Assembly (NCBI GenBank): GCA_028822155.1
Contig: JAPKEJ010000003.1
Coordinates: 29,927 to 93,926, forward strand
DNA from: Porticoccaceae bacterium
GTDB lineage: Bacteria > Pseudomonadota > Gammaproteobacteria > Pseudomonadales > Porticoccaceae
Length of the DNA stretch: 64,000 bases
Direction of reading: 5' to 3'
Under the pieces are notes generated by a model that searched no databases, was not told the DNA's origin, and saw only the letters and a program-made list of their open reading frames with translations. The position numbers and the translations under genes are program-made. Numbering within the stretch: position 1 is the first letter of the stretch; each line of letters starts with the position of its first letter. Shown here in pieces: positions 9,129 to 17,146 of this stretch.

Positions 9129-9575
9129 TTATTCTGTTGACTCAGCTATGCCATCAAAACCTATATACATAAGCCCGTAGGCGCCAAGTAAAAATTCTTT
9201 AGCCTCGTCCTCACGGCCTTCTTCCGCCATAAATTCCGAGTCGTAAGTGAGTCGGCATCCTCCATTATTCAGTTCAGTCAGCTGGCCTCTTGCCTGATAG
9301 TACAAAAGTCCCGCGGGCCGGTCACCGATAATGGAGAGCTTGATAATGTAGTTTTCCAGATCTAGAGAGTCCAGACGTTCACTGACTGGGTCTTCAAAGC
9401 CGACATTGTACATGTGGCGAATCATGCCAGCGCCACTACCCTCTATGTCGATACGTTCGATTTCAACAGGAGCATTTTTTGGCCACCAGGCTTCAATATT
9501 GCCAAAGTCAATTAGCAGGCCCCAGATTATTTCTCTGGGTGCGCCAATATCATGATAGGAATGCAGCTGAACCAT
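9129..9575 (-). CDS. SRPBCC (START/Bet v1-like) family protein
   Basis: A 148-residue protein with the polyketide-cyclase/START-like pattern: an N-terminal strand, then I-G-A-P-R-E-I-I-W-G-L-L helix and W-W-P-K. These folds enclose hydrophobic ligands. In this operon it could bind or isomerise an intermediate, but that is inference. It is second in the reverse operon, 25 bases after the SnoaL-like gene. Confidence 0.65.
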   Translation of the reverse strand: MVQLHSYHDIGAPREIIWGLLIDFGNIEAWWPKNAPVEIERIDIEGSGAGMIRHMYNVGFEDPVSERLDSLDLENYIIKLSIIGDRPAGLLYYQARGQLTELNNGGCRLTYDSEFMAEEGREDEAKEFLLGAYGLMYIGFDGIAESTE

Positions 9576-9600
9576 TTTGATTTGCTCGCTAATTACTATT

Positions 9601-10041
9601 TTATCCGTTGAGGCCTATATCACCCGATGCATGCTGTGATGTCAATGTGCGGCGCGCAATGCGCCAGCCATCGGCGGTGCGAACCAGCTCATCGCTGTAC
9701 TCGCCCCAAACTGTAAAGGTTTCAGCGGCGTAATCGCCGAGCCCAACATGTAGTGCGGATAAATAGCAGGTCGCTGTCGCTGTCTCGCCACTCACCATAA
9801 TATTGATATTACCTAGCAGATGCTGTGTCACGGAACATTGCGTGAGCACACTGGCAATCAGGTCGGCGATAGCCTGACGGCCTTCAAAGACACCGATACC
9901 GATAAAGTTAGCCACTGCATCATCAGTAAATACGCCTTCCAGAGCGGCCCATTGTTGCTTGTCGATCGCCGAAGCATAAAGATTGATCACCTGTTGAATT
10001 TCCAGATGGTCGGCAAAGTTTTGTGGTTCTGTAGCTGCCAT
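9601..10041 (-). CDS. SnoaL-like/NTF2-fold protein
   Basis: A 146-residue protein from the ATG at 10041, which has GGAGG five bases upstream; an ATG 12 bases further upstream overlaps that site and is unlikely. The pattern I-N-L-Y-A-S-A-I-D, W-x-x-L-E-x-V-F-T-D-D-A and a C-terminal D-G-W-R-I-A-R-R is typical of SnoaL/ring-hydroxylating-beta-like NTF2 domains. These act as small isomerases, dehydratases or oxygenase-associated subunits. First gene of the operon running to 6712. Paralogues are at 12420 and 13195. Confidence 0.75.
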   Translation of the reverse strand: MAATEPQNFADHLEIQQVINLYASAIDKQQWAALEGVFTDDAVANFIGIGVFEGRQAIADLIASVLTQCSVTQHLLGNINIMVSGETATATCYLSALHVGLGDYAAETFTVWGEYSDELVRTADGWRIARRTLTSQHASGDIGLNG

Positions 10042-10143
10042 TGCGGCCTCCATTATGAAAATAATGCCGACCTGACTCCGAGGGGAACTCGCGCTTGGTA
10101 ACGGCTGACTATACGTCGCTATTTACTGCAACTTGTGGCACTA

Positions 10144-10172
10144 ATAGTACTTTGGCATCTACAGTCCGTCAA
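10144..10172 (-). promoter_or_regulatory. Sigma-70-type promoter of the reverse SnoaL-Rieske-ThuA operon
   Basis: On the minus strand TTGACG (10172-10167), a 17-base spacer and TACTAT (10149-10144) form a good sigma-70 promoter about 100 bases before the SnoaL start. The operator-like repeat at 10175-10194 abuts the -35 element. Confidence 0.6.
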
Positions 10173-10174
10173 TA

Positions 10175-10194
10175 AAAACCATCACACATGTTTG
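10175..10194 (+). promoter_or_regulatory. Operator site C: AAAAC-N10-GTTTG between divergent units
   Basis: AAAAC at 10175-10179 and GTTTG at 10190-10194 have the half-sites and T-rich right flank of the other operators. The spacer is 10 bases, as if ACAC had been inserted into the CATCAT spacer read at 25511 on the opposite strand. It sits beside the -35 element of the reverse promoter. The changed spacing makes function less certain. Confidence 0.45.
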
Positions 10195-10289
10195 TTATTT
10201 ACCTGCAAGATTAGCTGAGGTACCATGGATAAATACGGAGCAGTTTTATAGGCGGCCCGGATTAAAATAATAACATTGGATTTAAGCAT

Positions 10290-11306
10290 ATGACCCAGAT
10301 GAACACTCGTGTATTGCTCGCTCGCAGGCCCATAGAGCAATTGGTAGCAGCTGATTTTGCAGTTGATACGCAACCTGTTGAAAGCTTGCAGGAGGGTCAA
10401 TTTTTGATCGAAAACCTCTACCTATCGCTGGATGCAGGTTTTCGCCAGTGGATGAATGAGGGTTCGGGTGATAATTATTTGGCATCGATGCCTCTGGGCG
10501 AGCCGGTGCAGAGCATTGTTATGGGCACGGTTGTTGACTCTCTCAATCCGGAATACCCCGTCGGTAGTGTTGTGATGGGACGAACCTCCTGGGAGCAATA
10601 CAGTATTGCCGACGGTTCTGATTTGATGAGCATTCTTGAGCCGGATCCGGGTGTTGAACTGCATGAGTATCTCTGCAGTCTGGGGCCCTCTGGTATGACA
10701 GCCTATTTTGGCATTATGGATATCGGCCAGCCCAAGCAGGGTGACCTGTTTGTGATTAATGCCGCGGCTGGTGGCATTGGCTGTATTGCTGGGCAGATCG
10801 CCAAGGCAGAAGGTTGCAGCACTGTGGGTATTGCTGGCGGAACTGACAAGTGCCAGTGGCTTCAGGATACGCTGGGCTACGATCAGGTTATTGATTATAA
10901 ATCCGCTGAACCCTTTGATCAGCAGTTACAAAAAGTGGCCCCGGAAGGTATGGATATTGTCTATGATAATGTCGGTGGCCCAATGCTCAGCAGTATGCTG
11001 GGTCAACTGGCGGAAAATTCCCGAATTATTCTCTGTGGTGCGGTCTCTCAGTACGAGAGAGAGGGCGGCCATGAATCTGTTGGCAATATGTGGGAGTTGA
11101 TCACCAAGCGAGCAAGAGCCGAAGGCTTTATGTTCTCTGACCATGTGGACCGCTACCCGGAAGCCATTAATTATATTACTGGTATGCTTAGATCTGGTGC
11201 ACTGGTCAGCCCGGTGAACTGGTCGGAGGGTATCGAATCTACTGGCCAGGCCTTTATCGATATGTTGGCCGGCAAGAATCTTGGAAAGTGTTTGATTAAG
11301 TTGTAG
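10290..11306 (+). CDS. Zinc-independent MDR NAD(P)H-dependent reductase
   Basis: A 338-residue medium-chain dehydrogenase/reductase of the LTB4 12-hydroxydehydrogenase/CurA type. It has the substrate-loop segment L-S-L-D-A-G-F-R-Q-W-M near residue 50 and the NADP-binding A-A-A-G-G-I-G near 150, and lacks the zinc-ligand motifs of alcohol dehydrogenases. Such enzymes reduce the C=C bond of alpha,beta-unsaturated ketones. Two close paralogues lie at 13785 and 16131. It is transcribed divergently from the SnoaL operon and ends at a terminator. Confidence 0.85.
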   Translation: MTQMNTRVLLARRPIEQLVAADFAVDTQPVESLQEGQFLIENLYLSLDAGFRQWMNEGSGDNYLASMPLGEPVQSIVMGTVVDSLNPEYPVGSVVMGRTSWEQYSIADGSDLMSILEPDPGVELHEYLCSLGPSGMTAYFGIMDIGQPKQGDLFVINAAAGGIGCIAGQIAKAEGCSTVGIAGGTDKCQWLQDTLGYDQVIDYKSAEPFDQQLQKVAPEGMDIVYDNVGGPMLSSMLGQLAENSRIILCGAVSQYEREGGHESVGNMWELITKRARAEGFMFSDHVDRYPEAINYITGMLRSGALVSPVNWSEGIESTGQAFIDMLAGKNLGKCLIKL

Positions 11307-11346
11307 TACCAAATGAGAAATTCCCCCGGATTCCTCTGCATACTTT

Positions 11347-11380
11347 AAAGCTCTTCATATTCTGTATGGAGGGCTTTTTT
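11347..11380 (+). terminator. Intrinsic terminator after the MDR reductase
   Basis: AAAGCTCTTCATA (11347-11359) pairs with TATGGAGGGCTTT (11365-11377), with some G-T pairs, across a 5-base loop and is followed by T residues. It lies 40 bases after the reductase stop codon. Confidence 0.65.
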
Positions 11381-11395
11381 GTGGTAGGGTCTTGG

Positions 11396-11455
11396 TTAAA
11401 GAGCCTTGCATTAAAGAGCCTTGCATTAAAGAGTCCTGCATTAGCGAGCCTTCAA
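11396..11455 (+). repeat. Tandem 15-bp repeat, four copies, in the esterase leader
   Basis: Two perfect copies of TTAAAGAGCCTTGCA (11396-11410 and 11411-11425) are followed by one with two changes (11426-11440) and a more divergent fourth (11441-11455). The array ends 19 bases before the esterase ATG and overlaps the expected promoter/leader region. Confidence 0.9.
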
Positions 11456-11474
11456 AAAAGAGGGGGATAAAAAC

Positions 11475-12416
11475 ATGCCATTAGAATCCGTAACCGCCGA
11501 AATTTTGGCCCTGATGGCCGAATCTGGCGCCCCAGCGTTTAATGAACTGCCGGTGACTGAGGGTCGTGCAATTTATACCGAGTCCCAATCTGTGCCACCT
11601 ACGGTTGAGGTGTACAGTGTTGAGGATGCTGTTGTGGATGGCCCCGTCGGAGGGATTCCCGTGCGTATTTACCGACCCCATGCCGAGCCAGCGCCAGTGC
11701 ATATGCATTTACATGGCGGTGGCTGGGTATTAGGCAATCTTGTTACCCATGATGCCGACTGCCGCGAGATCTGTGTTGCCGCTGATTGCATTGTTGTGGC
11801 TGTAGATTATCGTCTTGCGCCAGAACATCCTTTCCCCGCAGCACCTGAAGACTGTTATGCAGTGGCTTGCTGGGCCTCAGCCCTAGATACGGAGTTGGGG
11901 GGCAAACCTGGTCCTATAAGTATTGGTGGTGATTCGGCTGGTGGCAATTTGGCGGCGGTAGTGGCGATGATGGCGCGGGACCGCAATGGGCCTGAATTTG
12001 CTCTGCAACTGCTGCTCTATCCGATTACCGAACCCAGCATGAATAGTGTTTCTTACCAAGAGAATGCTGAGGGGTATCTATTAACGAAAACTATGATGAC
12101 CTGGTTTTGGGATCATTACTGCCCAGATATTGAGCAGCGCAATAACCCATTGGTCAGCCCATTATTGGCATCAGATCTATCTGGCTTACCGCCAGCGCTG
12201 GTGATCACCGCTGAATTTGATCCGCTTAGAGATGAGGGCGAAGCTTATGCCGAGCGCATGCAAGCTGCGGGAGTTGAGGTTGAATTGCGCCGCTTTGATG
12301 GCCTTATTCATGCATTCTTCTCTATGGCTGGCGTAATTGGAGCTGCCCGTGAGGGCGTGAACTTAGTGGGTAGTGCATTGCGCAGGGCCCATGGTCTTGA
12401 TGAGCCCCAACAATAG
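11475..12416 (+). CDS. Alpha/beta hydrolase, hormone-sensitive-lipase-type esterase
   Basis: A 313-residue HSL-family (family IV) carboxylesterase. The oxyanion-hole motif H-G-G-G-W is at 80-84 and the nucleophile Ser154 is in G-D-S-A-G; the acid is probably in F-D-P-L-R-D-E near 250 and the His in I-H-A-F-F near 281. An AGAGGGGG ribosome site precedes the ATG. It would hydrolyse a short-chain ester or lactone, fitting a catabolic island. It stands alone on the plus strand after a tandem repeat and converges on the SnoaL gene with a 3-base gap. Confidence 0.88.
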   Translation: MPLESVTAEILALMAESGAPAFNELPVTEGRAIYTESQSVPPTVEVYSVEDAVVDGPVGGIPVRIYRPHAEPAPVHMHLHGGGWVLGNLVTHDADCREICVAADCIVVAVDYRLAPEHPFPAAPEDCYAVACWASALDTELGGKPGPISIGGDSAGGNLAAVVAMMARDRNGPEFALQLLLYPITEPSMNSVSYQENAEGYLLTKTMMTWFWDHYCPDIEQRNNPLVSPLLASDLSGLPPALVITAEFDPLRDEGEAYAERMQAAGVEVELRRFDGLIHAFFSMAGVIGAAREGVNLVGSALRRAHGLDEPQQ

Positions 12417-12419
12417 TTT

Positions 12420-12824
12420 CTAGACAGGCATTAATGGCAACCCGCGCAGGGACTTTATTTTCCACGCTAAGTTGATACGCTCATATTCCAGTAAGTACTG
12501 AACATAAAATTCTACCCGATCTCCCTCGACGGGCAAACCGATACCCATCACATGAGTCTGTGCGGAGGCCCTGTCTTGCTCCAGAGAATTCACCATAAAG
12601 TTCGCAGCGTAATGGGCACTGTTGGCCATGCCGACAAATACGTCATTGAAAAATTCTCGCAGGGCGGGCTTCCCTTGAACGCTGGGATAACCAAGGTCGG
12701 TCATATCAAAAACCCCATCATCCGTAAAGCAACTGAGCAACAGCTCAATGTCAGTCATCCTGTCTAATGCCGTGAGATAGGTGCTCAGCCGGTCTTGGAG
12801 AGCCTGGCGGTCTTCGACGATCAT
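12420..12824 (-). CDS. SnoaL-like/NTF2-fold protein
   Basis: A 134-residue small protein with the NTF2 pattern: L-x-x-Y-L-T-A-L-D-R, then C-F-T-D-D-G-V-F-D and a strand-rich C-terminal half ending W-K-I-K-S-L-R-G. GAGGT precedes the ATG. Last gene of a three-gene reverse operon (SnoaL-ABM-SnoaL). Function unknown; a catalytic or ligand-binding accessory role is inferred from neighbouring oxygenases and reductases. Confidence 0.7.
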   Translation of the reverse strand: MIVEDRQALQDRLSTYLTALDRMTDIELLLSCFTDDGVFDMTDLGYPSVQGKPALREFFNDVFVGMANSAHYAANFMVNSLEQDRASAQTHVMGIGLPVEGDRVEFYVQYLLEYERINLAWKIKSLRGLPLMPV

Positions 12825-12826
12825 GG

Positions 12827-13171
12827 TTACCTCATAAAGAAATCAGCGCGAGGCGTGCCCGTCTCATCATAGACTGGCTCGCTATGGTCAATACTGTATT
12901 TGAGAATATCGGTGTCGAGAATCTCGTAGTTATAAAGTATCGCCAGCATATCGCTATAAAAGTGGCTGGCCAGATGAGCCCGCAGATGCTCCACAGACTC
13001 CCAGTTTTCATGCACATAGATGCGGCCGGGCGTCGCTGGGTCAAGACTCCAGACATAGTGGCGGCAGCCTTTTTGTAATCTGGTATCCGCCATCAGTTGA
13101 GCGGTTTCCGGCAGTACTTTTATCGCATCTTCAGGCTTGAAGTTGACGGTTCCATTAATCAGTACAGTCAT
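12827..13171 (-). CDS. Antibiotic biosynthesis monooxygenase (ABM) family protein
   Basis: A 114-residue ABM-type ferredoxin-like domain: after an opening strand and helix, C-R-H-Y-V-W-S-L-D-P, then Y-V-H-E-N-W-E-S and V-E-H-L-R-A-H-L-A-S. A strong GGAGG site precedes the ATG. It corresponds in position and family to the protein at 8746-9060. Activity unknown. Middle gene of the SnoaL-ABM-SnoaL operon. Confidence 0.75.
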   Translation of the reverse strand: MTVLINGTVNFKPEDAIKVLPETAQLMADTRLQKGCRHYVWSLDPATPGRIYVHENWESVEHLRAHLASHFYSDMLAILYNYEILDTDILKYSIDHSEPVYDETGTPRADFFMR

Positions 13172-13194
13172 TGCAGTTCCTCCGGTAAACGAGA

Positions 13195-13608
13195 TTACTC
13201 ACCGTACATAGAGTGGAATATACGCTCTTTAAAAAGCCACTGGCCATCGACTTTGATCAGCTGGTCATCGTATTGACCACGGGGCCGAATTTCTTCACCT
13301 TCTGATGTGGTGCCGACTTCGGCAGCGTAAGATCTCACCGTGGCGGTATTGCCATCGACTTGAATGCCACCCACGGTAAAGGCCATAAAGATAAATGGAA
13401 ACATAGACATCCCAGTCTGCCAGGCCGTGACAATATTTTCTTTGCCGCAGACATTTTCCATGCCGGGAATCACTGGAAGCTTCCAGCTGGCATCCTCCGC
13501 CCATGTTGAGGCCCACAGCGCCGTATCCCGCTGATTTACGGCGTCAGCGTAGATATCTAGTAGCTCACGGATGGCGAGACGATCTTCGATTGATCCAGAA
13601 AAAGGCAT
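13195..13608 (-). CDS. SnoaL-like/NTF2-fold protein
   Basis: A 137-residue NTF2-fold protein with I-R-E-L-L-D-I-Y-A-D-A-V-N, W-A-S-T-W-A-E-D-A-S-W and a C-terminal D-G-Q-W-L-F-K-E-R, the SnoaL_4-like pattern also seen in oxygenase beta subunits. AGGAAG precedes the ATG. First gene of the reverse operon, divergent from the MDR reductase at 13785, matching the arrangement at 10041/10290. Confidence 0.72.
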   Translation of the reverse strand: MPFSGSIEDRLAIRELLDIYADAVNQRDTALWASTWAEDASWKLPVIPGMENVCGKENIVTAWQTGMSMFPFIFMAFTVGGIQVDGNTATVRSYAAEVGTTSEGEEIRPRGQYDDQLIKVDGQWLFKERIFHSMYGE

Positions 13609-13646
13609 AATAAGCTTCCTATTATTGAATTTATTGGGGAGAAATC

Positions 13647-13675
13647 ACTATACATGACAGCGCCTCAAAAAAACA
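13647..13675 (-). promoter_or_regulatory. Promoter of the SnoaL-ABM-SnoaL operon
   Basis: On the minus strand TGTTTT (13675-13670), a 17-base spacer and TATAGT (13652-13647) resemble the promoters at 25486 and 26192, including the ATG directly before TATAGT. It overlaps the operator-like repeat at 13670-13686. Confidence 0.45.
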
Positions 13676-13686
13676 ATCTCAGTTGA
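13670..13686 (+). promoter_or_regulatory. Operator site E (degenerate): AAAAC-N7-GTTGA
   Basis: AAAAC (13670-13674), a 7-base spacer and GTTGA (13682-13686) precede TTTTTTATTG. This resembles the minus-strand reading of site B, AAAAC-N6-GTTTG-TTTTTTATTT. It lies between divergent units, overlapping the reverse -35 and a possible forward promoter TTGATT-N17-TACCTT (13683-13711). The mismatched half-site and spacer make it the weakest of the five. Confidence 0.35.
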
Positions 13687-13784
13687 TTTTTTATTGTTAA
13701 AGGGGTACCTTAAAGCTTGAGTTTTTAAGGTCGAATCAGCACGTTATCGACATCCATCTAATTAGAATGAAAATGGGAATAATC

Positions 13785-14795
13785 ATGTCAATCAACTACA
13801 AGCAATACTATCTCCATCAGCGCCCTGTCGGCGCTGCCACCGACAATGACGTTAAGGTTCGCAACGTCGAGGTTGATGACTTGGCTGATGGACAGATACT
13901 GATTAAAAATGAGTACTTCTCACTAGATCCAGCTATTCGTGGTTGGATGAGCGACGAGCCCAGCTATATGCCGCCGATAGACATTGGTGATGTTATTCGT
14001 AGCTCAACCGTGGGCACCGTTATCGAGAGTACCCATGAGGATTTTGCAGTGGGAGATGAGGTCTACGGCCTTAATGGCTGGGAAGAGTACAGCCTGTCTG
14101 ACGGGTACTTTATTACCAAGGTGCCGAAAGATAACCAATTCCCGCTGCACTACTATCTAAGTGCCTTTGGTGCTGTGGGTCTCACGGCTTACTTTGGTAT
14201 TAAAGATGCTGCGCAGCTCAAAGCAGGGGATACATTGCTAATGAGTGCTGCCGCTGGTGCGGTGGGATCACTGGGTGGTCAGTTGGCAAAAAACATGGGC
14301 TGTCGCGTGGTTGGTCTGGCGGGTACAGATGATAAATGTCAGTGGTTGAAAGATGATCTGGGCTTTGATGCGGTGATCAATTACAAAACTGAGTCTGGTA
14401 ACCTCAATGCGGCCATTGCTGCGGCTTGTCCTGAGGGCGTTGATGTCTACTTTGATAATGTGGGCGGCGAAATTCTCGATGCGGCACTACTGAATATCAA
14501 TAGCAATGCGCGCATTGTTTTCTGTGGTTCTATCTCTACCTATAACGCATCAGAGCCCGTTCCCGGCCCCTATAACTGGTGGCAGGTGTTGGCTAAAAGC
14601 GCCACAGTAAAAGGCTTCTTAATAAGCAATTACCTTGACCAGTTTGAGGCGGGTGCCAGTGCTATTGCCGAGTTGTTAACCGAAGACAAAATTCAGTTTA
14701 AGTATCAAATTGTCGATGGTTTTGACAACACATTGTCGGCCTTCCATAAGCTCTTTGATGGCAGTAACACAGGCAAATTAATGCTTAAGGTGTAG
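13785..14795 (+). CDS. Zinc-independent MDR NAD(P)H-dependent reductase
   Basis: A 336-residue LTB4DH/CurA-type reductase. I prefer the ATG at 13785 (GGGAA five bases upstream) to the ATG at 13767. The S-L-D-P-A-I-R-G-W-M loop, A-A-A-G-A-V-G dinucleotide motif and Y-F-D-N-V-G-G are family hallmarks; there are no zinc ligands. Predicted to reduce an enone or enal with NADPH. It heads a forward operon with an SDR (4 bases downstream) and a GFA protein. Confidence 0.86.
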   Translation: MSINYKQYYLHQRPVGAATDNDVKVRNVEVDDLADGQILIKNEYFSLDPAIRGWMSDEPSYMPPIDIGDVIRSSTVGTVIESTHEDFAVGDEVYGLNGWEEYSLSDGYFITKVPKDNQFPLHYYLSAFGAVGLTAYFGIKDAAQLKAGDTLLMSAAAGAVGSLGGQLAKNMGCRVVGLAGTDDKCQWLKDDLGFDAVINYKTESGNLNAAIAAACPEGVDVYFDNVGGEILDAALLNINSNARIVFCGSISTYNASEPVPGPYNWWQVLAKSATVKGFLISNYLDQFEAGASAIAELLTEDKIQFKYQIVDGFDNTLSAFHKLFDGSNTGKLMLKV

Positions 14796-14799
14796 GTCT

Positions 14800-15567
14800 A
14801 TGGCAGAGCAAAAGCTATTGGGCAAGCGCGCCATCGTCACCGGTGGTGCTACTGGTATTGGCTATGGTATTGCTCTGCGATTTATCGCTGAGGGTGCGAC
14901 GGTCATTATCACTGATATCGACACACCAGGCGGGGCCGACGCTGCCCAGAGACTAGGGCCAAACTGTGAGTTTGTGCATCAGGATGTGTCAGTGCCAGCG
15001 GACTGGGATAATGTCTTTGCTGTTGCTGCGGATAAATTTTCCGGTCTGGATATTATGGTCAATGTTGCCGGTGTGACATTGATGGGCACCATTGAAGAGA
15101 TAGATGTCGAGACCTGGGATAAAACAATGGCTATCAATTTGCGCAGCTGCTTTCTTGGCTGTCAGGGTGCCATCAAGCTAATGAAGGCCGATGGTGGTGG
15201 TTCGATTATCAATATGGCTTCTGTCTCTTCCTTTAAAGCTCAGTCTGAACTGGTTGCCTACAATGCGTCCAAGGCAGGGGTGGATATGATGACCAAATCT
15301 GTCGCCTTGCACTGTGCTCGCAGTGGCTATGGCATCAATGTTAATTCGATCAATCCCGGTGTTATCCAGACCGATATGCTAAAAAAGGTCATGAGTCAGG
15401 TGGAGGATGGGGAAGCACTGATGGATAGTTACAGAGCCATGCACCCCATTGGTCGTATTGGTGAGCCGGAGGATGTGGCGGCTATGGCAGTTTATCTGGC
15501 CAGTGAAGAGGCCTCATTTGTGACTGGCTCCGCGTTTACTGTGGATGGTGCGTTGGGTCTTAATTAA
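14800..15567 (+). CDS. Short-chain dehydrogenase/reductase
   Basis: A 255-residue classical SDR with T-G-G-A-T-G-I-G at 14-21, N-V-A-G in place of N-N-A-G, a Ser in the S-V-S-S loop and Y154-x3-K158 (Y-N-A-S-K). The Asp at the end of the second strand (I-T-D-I-D) suggests NAD rather than NADP. It starts 4 bases after the MDR stop codon, so the two are translationally linked and may act in sequence on a ketone/enone. Substrate unknown. Confidence 0.87.
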   Translation: MAEQKLLGKRAIVTGGATGIGYGIALRFIAEGATVIITDIDTPGGADAAQRLGPNCEFVHQDVSVPADWDNVFAVAADKFSGLDIMVNVAGVTLMGTIEEIDVETWDKTMAINLRSCFLGCQGAIKLMKADGGGSIINMASVSSFKAQSELVAYNASKAGVDMMTKSVALHCARSGYGINVNSINPGVIQTDMLKKVMSQVEDGEALMDSYRAMHPIGRIGEPEDVAAMAVYLASEEASFVTGSAFTVDGALGLN

Positions 15568-15589
15568 AGATAAATGATAGGGGTAGGCG

Positions 15590-16003
15590 ATGACGGAAGG
15601 GTTAAGAGAGGGCGGCTGTCTGTGCGGTCAGGTTCGTTACAAGGTGCTGGCAAAACCCGTTGAAACCGTAGTTTGTCACTGTCTTAATTGTCAAAAACAG
15701 GCCGGTTCAGCATTTTCTGTGGTGGCTTTTTTCCCTCGTGATAGTCTGCAAGTAACGGGTAAATTGCAAACCTATGAGGATCTAGGGACCAGTGGTCAAA
15801 CCGTTTTTCGCCGCTTCTGCGGCACCTGCGGATCGCCGGTTATTACCGATACCGAGAATGCGCCGGATATGGGCTTAATCTTTATTAAAGCTGGCACTCT
15901 GGATGAAGTAGATGATCTGCAGCCTTCTGTTCATGTCTGGACCGAGAGAAAGCACTGCTGGTTAACCTTGGCTGAGGACCAGATTCAGCTTGAGCGGGAG
16001 TAG
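15590..16003 (+). CDS. GFA/CENP-V family zinc protein
   Basis: A 137-residue glutathione-dependent formaldehyde-activating (GFA)-like protein. Zinc ligands are visible as C-L-C-G, C-H-C-x-x-C and C-G-T-C-G. The family binds two zinc ions through these Cys; some members are S-(hydroxymethyl)glutathione synthases, most are uncharacterised. In this operon it might handle a C1 unit such as formaldehyde released by oxidative demethylation, which is inference. It ends about 40 bases before an inverted intergenic repeat. Confidence 0.85.
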   Translation: MTEGLREGGCLCGQVRYKVLAKPVETVVCHCLNCQKQAGSAFSVVAFFPRDSLQVTGKLQTYEDLGTSGQTVFRRFCGTCGSPVITDTENAPDMGLIFIKAGTLDEVDDLQPSVHVWTERKHCWLTLAEDQIQLERE

Positions 16004-16040
16004 TAGGGTCTTTTTGCCATTCTGTCTTTCTGCCACCCTG

Positions 16041-16115
16041 TGATACTGATGGAGCGCAGCGACTGAAGAACCTGCTGGCTTGTCCTAGAGATACTTCGCT
16101 TTGCTCAGCATGACA
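16041..16115. repeat. REP-like inverted intergenic repeat
   Basis: The left arm on the plus strand (about 16046-16075) reads CTGATGGAGCGCAGCGACTG then AAGAACCT. The right arm read on the minus strand (16115-16087) is TGTCATGCTGAGCAAAGCGA then AGTATCT. The arms share CTGA-GC-AGCGA-AAG-TCT-like blocks and are inverted. This matches a GAGC-AGCGAAG intergenic repeat that I recall as common in many bacterial genomes. It lies between convergent genes. Confidence 0.6.
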
Positions 16116-16130
16116 AAAAACCGCGTCATC

Positions 16131-17144
16131 CTATAAGTCGATTTTAACCAGCGCTTTACCCACAGTTTTACCAGACATCAACTCACAAAAAGCAGTAGGC
16201 GTATTAGCGAACCCTTCTGTAATATTTTCTATCACGGTAATATCTCCCGCCCGAATCCAGTCCTCAAGCTGGGCCATGGCCGCTGGTACTTTTGCTTGAT
16301 ACGTGGGCAACAAAAAACCCTGCATGGTGAGCTGCCGTGACACCATTTCCCAAAGGTTGGTAATCGGGTTTGGGTTGTCGGTACGATTGTAATCGGAGAT
16401 CATGCCGCAACCGACAATGCGCCCATAGACTTTCATGGCGGGGAGCATAGCGTTCAGCACTGGGCCTCCGACATTATCAAAATAAATATCTGCACCCTCT
16501 GGTGCAATGGCTGTAACAGCGCCGGTAATATCATCTGTCTTGTAATTTATGGCAGCATCAAAACCAAATTCATCTACGATCAGCTGTGCTTTTTCATCGC
16601 TGCCAACAATGCCGATTACGGTGCAGCCACAGAGCTTGGCAATCTGTCCTGCCATGCTACCGGTGGCCCCTGCGGCGGCACTAACCACCACTGTCTGCCC
16701 CGCTTGAATCTGGCCTACTTCATGCAAGCCGATATAGGCTGTGGCACCCGCGCCGCCCAGTGCACCCACATAGTACGAGATGGGTACGCCGACTTTTGGC
16801 CTTAGCTTTTCCAGTAATATGGCGTCGCTGTGGCAGATGGAATAGTCTTCCCATTGGTTGAGGGCAAAAACAAAATCACCCTCAATAAAATCATTGTTGC
16901 GGGACTTTATAACCTGCCCCACCGACGGGCCGCGGATCACACCGCCTATGGGGATTGGCTCGAAGTAGTTGGCCTTGCCATCGACCCAGCCACGAATCGC
17001 GGGCTCCATGGAGAAGTACATATTGCGCAGTAGAAACTCGCCTTCGCCGGGCTCGGGAACAGGGCCTTCTGACAGGGCAAAGTTTTCTGGCTGAGCAGCG
17101 TCAGTGACATAAGAGGCGAGGACCACTTGGCGATTATTTTTCAT
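16131..17144 (-). CDS. Zinc-independent MDR NAD(P)H-dependent reductase
   Basis: A 337-residue LTB4DH/CurA-type reductase, third paralogue in the island. It has S-M-E-P-A-I-R-G-W-V near residue 50, A-A-A-G-A-T-G near 150 and Y-F-D-N-V-G-G. Predicted NADPH-dependent C=C reduction of an activated double bond. Its ATG lies 2 bases after the Rieske ferredoxin stop codon, making it the last gene of the nine-gene reverse operon. Confidence 0.86.
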   Translation of the reverse strand: MKNNRQVVLASYVTDAAQPENFALSEGPVPEPGEGEFLLRNMYFSMEPAIRGWVDGKANYFEPIPIGGVIRGPSVGQVIKSRNNDFIEGDFVFALNQWEDYSICHSDAILLEKLRPKVGVPISYYVGALGGAGATAYIGLHEVGQIQAGQTVVVSAAAGATGSMAGQIAKLCGCTVIGIVGSDEKAQLIVDEFGFDAAINYKTDDITGAVTAIAPEGADIYFDNVGGPVLNAMLPAMKVYGRIVGCGMISDYNRTDNPNPITNLWEMVSRQLTMQGFLLPTYQAKVPAAMAQLEDWIRAGDITVIENITEGFANTPTAFCELMSGKTVGKALVKIDL

Positions 17145-17146
17145 AG

